Source: an uncultured Acetatifactor sp. (GTDB taxonomy: Bacteria; Bacillota; Clostridia; Lachnospirales; Lachnospiraceae). From it: DNA of 17,392 bases. The notes beneath the pieces are model-generated. The model saw nothing but the letters and a program-made list of their open reading frames with translations. It was not told the origin of the DNA and did no database searches. Where the stretch lies: assembly GCA_947626405.1 (NCBI GenBank), contig CANQSE010000012.1:1-17392 (forward strand), given 5' to 3'. The first letter of the stretch is position 1, and each line of letters begins with the position of its first letter. Positions 13,546 through 17,392 of the stretch are shown one piece after another. A program made the translations under genes and the position numbers.

Positions 13546-14883
13546 ATGATTTCGGAGAATACCTATCGCGTTAAGAATCTGTATGACTCGCTTAAGAGCG
13601 CACCCCGGCGCAGCGAACCGCTTTCGGTGGCGGTTCCGGGTTCAAAGAGCGTCACTAACAGGGCATTGCTTCTGGCAACCATGGCAAGCGGGGTCTCGCG
13701 TCTGGAGGGAGTGCTCTTTTCGGACGACTCGGCGCATTTTCTGAAATGTATACAGGCTCTGGGATTTGAGACAAGAGTGGACAAAGCGACGCACACCGTT
13801 ACCGTAAACGGTCTCGGCGGCGCCATTCCCTATGCTTCCGCCAGACAATACGTCGGCAGCGCAGGCACGGCAGCACGGTTCCTCACCGCGTACCTTGGGC
13901 TCTCGCACGGGATTTTTTACATGGACGCATCGGAACAGATGCGCAGACGCCCCATGGCTCCGCTTCTGGATTCGCTTAAGGAGCTCGGCTGCCAGGTGTT
14001 TTACGTTCCTGGCCACGAGCACGGTCATTTTCCCTTTTTTTTGAGGGGGCACGGTTTTAAACGTGACAGCATCACCGTGAACATCGACCACAGCAGCCAG
14101 TTTCTAAGCGCCCTGCTTATCGCCTCCTGCCTGTCCGAACGCGATTTCACAACGCGCGTGGAAGGCACTCACGGAATGGCGTATATACACATGACGCTGC
14201 GTATGATGGAGCAGTTTGGCGTGACGGTCGAGACACCCTCCCCCGACACATTTATCACCAGAGCGGGACAGCGCTACAGAGCAATGGATTACCGGATCGA
14301 GCCGGACGCGTCGGCAGCGTGTTACTTTTACGCCATGTGTCCGCTTCTCAATATTCCGGTGCGGGTAGACGGAATACATTTCGGCTCCCTGCAGGGCGAC
14401 ACGGAATTTATAAGGTTGCTTGAGCGCATGGGATGCAGCGCATGCGACACTACGGACGGCATACTCCTATCCCCTCCGGACGACGGCGTTTATCACGGAA
14501 TCTGCGCCGATATGTCCGCATGCTCCGATCAGGCTATCACTCTTGCCGCAATTGCGCCCTTTGCCGAGGGACCGACGACAATAACGGGAATCGGCCATAT
14601 ACGCCGCCAGGAGAGCGACCGCCTAAACGGTATAGTCACGGAGCTTTCAAAGATGGGTATACGGTGCGTATCTGACGAGGACAGCATAACTGTTTTCCCC
14701 GGCTCACCCTCGCCATCCCTGGTGGAAACGTACGACGACCACCGTATGGCCATGGGCTTTACCCTCACGGGACTCAGAGCCGACGGAATCGTCATAAACA
14801 ATCCCGCCTGCTGCCGCAAGACCTTTTCCGAATATTACGAAGTCCTTGAAAAAGCCATTGAAAACTTAAAGCAGAGCAGTTAA
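13546..14883 (+). CDS. aroA: 3-phosphoshikimate 1-carboxyvinyltransferase (EPSP synthase)
   Basis: 445 residues. It joins shikimate-3-phosphate and PEP to give EPSP in the shikimate pathway, in the cytoplasm. Expected catalytic positions are present by alignment with E. coli AroA: Lys34 in PGSKSVTNRAL (Lys22), Arg111 (Arg100), Ser183-Ser184-Gln185 in HSSQFLSALL, Asp328 in SACSDQAIT (Asp313), Glu356 in RRQESDRL (Glu341), Arg400 in DDHRMAM (Arg386) and Lys425 in CRKTF (Lys411). The PEP loop reads GSAGTAAR instead of the common GNAGTAMR, and the usual KETDRL block is QESDRL, so it belongs to a divergent branch. GGAGG lies 6 nt before the ATG. It stands alone without other aro genes. It converges on the sulfatase-type gene with only 15 bp between stops and no clear terminator. 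Confidence 0.85.
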   Translation: MISENTYRVKNLYDSLKSAPRRSEPLSVAVPGSKSVTNRALLLATMASGVSRLEGVLFSDDSAHFLKCIQALGFETRVDKATHTVTVNGLGGAIPYASARQYVGSAGTAARFLTAYLGLSHGIFYMDASEQMRRRPMAPLLDSLKELGCQVFYVPGHEHGHFPFFLRGHGFKRDSITVNIDHSSQFLSALLIASCLSERDFTTRVEGTHGMAYIHMTLRMMEQFGVTVETPSPDTFITRAGQRYRAMDYRIEPDASAACYFYAMCPLLNIPVRVDGIHFGSLQGDTEFIRLLERMGCSACDTTDGILLSPPDDGVYHGICADMSACSDQAITLAAIAPFAEGPTTITGIGHIRRQESDRLNGIVTELSKMGIRCVSDEDSITVFPGSPSPSLVETYDDHRMAMGFTLTGLRADGIVINNPACCRKTFSEYYEVLEKAIENLKQSS

Positions 14884-14898
14884 GAGAAATCTGCTGTA

Positions 14899-16998
14899 TT
14901 ACTCCGTCTGCCCCATTGCCTGCAGCACATCGGTATAGTAATTTTCCTGAATCACATAGGCGCTGAAATTATAGCGGTCCTTTACCTCCTGACGCGCCTG
15001 GGCAAGATACTGATCCTTCTGATCGTCAGGCACGATATCCTGTCCGTTTTCGTCCTGGAGCCATGTTGTTATGTCTCCCTTTTCTATAAATATCACGGAG
15101 TCGGTCACAAAATCACGGTTGTTAAAAATCACCATTCCCTCGCGATCCGAGAGTATATCGCGGCCCGCGTACATCCTGGAATCATAGTCAAATCCGAAAA
15201 GATTTAAAAGCGTCGGAAGAAGATCCATCGAGCCGCACACCTTGTCTATTATTACCGGTTCTTCCATTCCCGAGTTCCACAGTATAAGGGTATTGCGGAA
15301 CTTGTCTTTTCCCTGGGAAAGATCCTTTCCCGCCAGCTCCTCGTATTCCTCATCCGTCATCCCATACGGATAATGATCGGCGCTCAGACAGATCACAGTC
15401 TTTTCAAGCTGTCCGGCCTCGTCAAGCTGCTGAATCAGGCTTTCAAGCGCCTTGTCAAGCTCGATATTGCAGGCGATGTAAGCTTTCGATGTCTCCGACT
15501 TATCAAGATTTGCCACGGCATCCTTATTCTTTGCTGACATCGCATTGCCGCTGAAGCTGTAATTCATATGTCCGGACACTGTCATATAATACACATGGAA
15601 TCTCTCGTCGTGTACATATTCCGGCACTGTCGCCACCATCATGTTGTAGTCGGACGCGGGCCACCTGTTTGCCCCTTCCATCTGAAATACCTTGCTCCCC
15701 CACTCAGCCTCGTCAAGATCGCCAAGCTTGCAGGCCTTAAAGTCATAGCCCATGTTTGGATGGGTCCTGTGCCTGTCGTAGTATGAGAGCGAATTGTCAT
15801 GATAGGCGTAGGAATGTACGTTTTCTGCTGCAAAAAATGCCGGCAGCGCAAAAGGCTGAATGTTTTCCGCGCTCCGCTTCATGCTGTGCATCTGATCAGG
15901 AATCAGCGCTGTCATATTTATATATTCGCCGTCGCTTGTGCTGGTCTGCCACAGCGGTACATAATAATTTTCACAGACAAAGCCTGAATGTGAAAGCTTA
16001 TACAAAGTCGGCGTAAGCTCCTCGTCTATAGCATAGGTGCAGAAGCCCTCCGCCGTGAGGAAAATCAGATTATAACCCTCAAACATACCTGTGTATTCGT
16101 TTGTATTGACCGGCACCTGGCTCTCGATATAATCCGCCATCCACTCCTGGTGCTTGTTGTCCGCAAGCTGGTGGAGCACTTCATAATCAATATCATAGCT
16201 GTGCGGAAGGATCTCCGTCTTTTCAGCTTCCTCCGGCATATCCTCCGTATTTTCGTTTTCCGTCCCGTCCTGAGGCGGTTCTTCCGAGGACGACCCGTTT
16301 TCTCTGTTTATAACAGGCTGGGCAGCAACGGGAACATACTTTTCCTCCTTATGACCCCGCTTTATATCATCAATCAGCCGGCTGAGATTATTCGCCATAT
16401 CGCCCTGGAACAGCGGCATGACACCCATCTCCTCAGCCACCGCGTATGCGTCATAAAAATCATGATACTCCTCATAATACTCAAAACCGGCGATATCACC
16501 GAAACGCATCACCGCAGAGCCTCCCACAATTCCGGAGAGACACACTATAACGGAGCGCGCGACATACTGCGAGCGGAACTGAGGCATCCTCCATCCGTAC
16601 CAGCGCAGGAAAATCGGAATGGCAACCGCCGGCAGAATTAGCAGGATAATAAACGGAAGCGCCGACAGGACAGCGGTAAGCGCTTCCTTCCAGTAGTTGG
16701 TAAGAGCATCCTCGCCGCCCTTTATCATCCCCTCCCACAGAAGGGGCTGTTTGAATATTCTGAGGTACACAAGCTGCACACAGGTCCACAAGGTGGGCAG
16801 CCAGATCACAGTGTAATATACAATTTTTTTCAGTCTTTTTTTTAATAATCCCACCACCAGCGTCCACAGTCCGGACCACGCCGTAATAAGACACATAACG
16901 TAAAACGGATTAAAGAAAGTCCATCCGTATCCGCTGAAATGATAAACCAGCTCCAGCCACATGCCAATACCGGCAAACGTACCCCAGAGTACAAGCAT
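14899..16998 (-). CDS. LTA synthase/sulfatase family membrane protein
   Basis: 699 residues. About five membrane helices lie at 2-22, 31-51, 59-79, 106-131 and 148-166. An acidic low-complexity linker (about 232-262, rich in Ser/Glu/Pro) follows, then an extracellular alkaline-phosphatase-fold domain from about 300. Compared with S. aureus LtaS, Glu317 (TAEGF), nucleophile Thr354 (STSDGE), His477 (VSGHMNY) and Asp541-His542 (SADHYPYG) match the Mn2+ and catalytic residues. The family transfers phosphoglycerol or similar groups to teichoic acid or surface glycolipids. The exact acceptor is unknown, and the linker and length differ from true LtaS. AAGGAG precedes the ATG by about 10 nt. The start falls almost inside TM1, giving a very short cytoplasmic N-terminus. 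Confidence 0.85.
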   Translation of the reverse strand: MLVLWGTFAGIGMWLELVYHFSGYGWTFFNPFYVMCLITAWSGLWTLVVGLLKKRLKKIVYYTVIWLPTLWTCVQLVYLRIFKQPLLWEGMIKGGEDALTNYWKEALTAVLSALPFIILLILPAVAIPIFLRWYGWRMPQFRSQYVARSVIVCLSGIVGGSAVMRFGDIAGFEYYEEYHDFYDAYAVAEEMGVMPLFQGDMANNLSRLIDDIKRGHKEEKYVPVAAQPVINRENGSSSEEPPQDGTENENTEDMPEEAEKTEILPHSYDIDYEVLHQLADNKHQEWMADYIESQVPVNTNEYTGMFEGYNLIFLTAEGFCTYAIDEELTPTLYKLSHSGFVCENYYVPLWQTSTSDGEYINMTALIPDQMHSMKRSAENIQPFALPAFFAAENVHSYAYHDNSLSYYDRHRTHPNMGYDFKACKLGDLDEAEWGSKVFQMEGANRWPASDYNMMVATVPEYVHDERFHVYYMTVSGHMNYSFSGNAMSAKNKDAVANLDKSETSKAYIACNIELDKALESLIQQLDEAGQLEKTVICLSADHYPYGMTDEEYEELAGKDLSQGKDKFRNTLILWNSGMEEPVIIDKVCGSMDLLPTLLNLFGFDYDSRMYAGRDILSDREGMVIFNNRDFVTDSVIFIEKGDITTWLQDENGQDIVPDDQKDQYLAQARQEVKDRYNFSAYVIQENYYTDVLQAMGQTE

Positions 16999-17026
16999 TG
17001 CAAAATCACTCCTTATCTCAGGTCAT

Positions 17027-17043
17027 GCCTCCGCTGCGGAGGC
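17027..17043 (-). promoter_or_regulatory. Leader hairpin upstream of the LTA-synthase-type gene
   Basis: GCCTCCGC-T-GCGGAGGC is an 8-bp perfect inverted repeat. It lies in the 5' leader between the promoter (17057-17085) and the AAGGAG ribosome binding site. There is no U-tract on the minus strand, so it is more likely a leader structure or binding site than a terminator. Confidence 0.4.
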
Positions 17044-17056
17044 GGCATCCTTTAAA

Positions 17057-17085
17057 ATACTACCACTTAAAAACAGTATTTGCAA
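17057..17085 (-). promoter_or_regulatory. Promoter of the LTA-synthase-type gene
   Basis: Minus strand TTGCAA (17080-17085), 17-bp spacer, TAGTAT (17057-17062), about 60 nt upstream of the start codon at 16998. Confidence 0.65.
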
Positions 17086-17160
17086 CAAATATAGACCTTT
17101 TTTGCATCATTCCTGTATCAAAACGCAAATTATTTGCAGTTTATCCCTTTTCAAACCGCA

Positions 17161-17199
17161 TGTAAATGATGTAAAATAATATGCAGAAACGCATTTACA
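17161..17199 (+). promoter_or_regulatory. Inverted repeat upstream of carbamate kinase (possible operator)
   Basis: TGTAAATG (17161-17168) and CATTTACA (17192-17199) form a perfect 8-bp inverted repeat around an AT-rich core with a possible -10 TAAAAT. A second palindrome, GCAAAT-T-ATTTGC (17125-17137), lies upstream. No known consensus was recognised. Confidence 0.35.
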
Positions 17200-17225
17200 C
17201 TTTCGGGAGAATGGAGAATAATAGC

Positions 17226-17392
17226 ATGAGCAAAAAGAGGGTAGTAGTCTCGCTGGGACATGAGGCGCTTGGTTATACCACGCTGGCACAGTGGGATGCG
17301 GTAAAAATTACAGCCAGGGCACTGGCGGATCTTGTGGAGGAAGACTATCAGCTTACCATCACCCACAGCAACGGTCCCCAGGTCAGCATGAT
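17226..17392 (+). CDS. arcC: Carbamate kinase, N-terminal part (partial)
   Basis: The first 55 residues run off the right edge. MSKKRVVVSLGHEALG is the phosphate-binding N-terminus of the amino-acid-kinase fold, and THSNGPQVSM is the highly conserved carbamate kinase block (usual form HGNGPQVG). The enzyme makes ATP from carbamoyl phosphate and ADP in arginine, agmatine or purine fermentation, in the cytoplasm. Start 17226 is chosen because GGAG (17213-17216) lies 9 nt upstream. An in-frame ATG at 17211 has GGGAGA directly against it and is less likely. Neighbouring arginine deiminase genes, if any, are outside the window. Confidence 0.85.
   Translation, partial: MSKKRVVVSLGHEALGYTTLAQWDAVKITARALADLVEEDYQLTITHSNGPQVSM

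Noticed and set aside
14884..14898. Terminator between aroA and the LTA-synthase-type gene
   Set aside because: Only a 5-bp AGCAG/CTGCT pairing without a U-tract is present.
17211..17225. Earlier ATG as the carbamate kinase start
   Set aside because: It is in frame, but its purine-rich stretch directly abuts the ATG, while the ATG at 17226 has GGAG at a normal 9-nt spacing and gives the family-typical N-terminus.

Overview
The window looks like chromosomal DNA of an anaerobic, low-to-medium GC Firmicute, most likely a gut Lachnospiraceae. This is inferred from protein style (FucI-like isomerase + DUF4867 + XylB operon, GH127 and GH2 glycosidases, MATE transporter, carbamate kinase), strong AGGAGG-type ribosome binding sites and classical sigma-A promoters. 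No rRNA, tRNA, CRISPR, phage gene or transposase was recognised.

Layout. 1-373: the 3' end of a GH2 glycosidase (+), overlapping tail-to-tail with a MATE transporter (-), which follows a 78-residue unknown gene (-). 1942-2157: a tandem array with a 61-bp period and two palindromes per unit. 2165-8339: carbohydrate genes on the minus strand. These are a GH127 beta-L-arabinofuranosidase with its own promoter, then a promoter-operon-terminator unit xylB / DUF4867 / FucI-like isomerase. 8550-11123: a membrane hybrid histidine kinase (+), divergent from GH127. 11124-11709: a gene-free stretch holding a 188-bp alternating direct/inverted repeat array, then a fragment resembling the start of a histidine-phosphotransfer (HPt) domain. 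11710-12870: a tocopherol-cyclase-like protein (+). 12889-13326: an Rrf2 regulator (-) with a probable autoregulatory operator. 13546-14883: AroA-like EPSP synthase (+). 14899-16998: an LTA-synthase-type membrane phosphotransferase (-). 17226-end: the start of carbamate kinase (+).

How the genes may work together. GH127 (cytoplasmic, Zn/Cys catalytic set intact) would release L-arabinose from imported oligosaccharides. The isomerase and FGGY kinase would convert an aldose to a ketose 5-phosphate. DUF4867, a cupin-like protein of unknown role, sits between them. The true sugar is not settled by sequence, and no epimerase or aldolase is in the window.

The most unusual signals are (i) the 188-bp array, where a GAGAACATCG core recurs five times in strictly alternating orientation at 85/103-bp spacing, apparently splitting the kinase gene from a former C-terminal HPt module, and (ii) the 61-bp array, whose last unit supplies the Shine-Dalgarno sequence of the 78-residue gene upstream of the MATE transporter.
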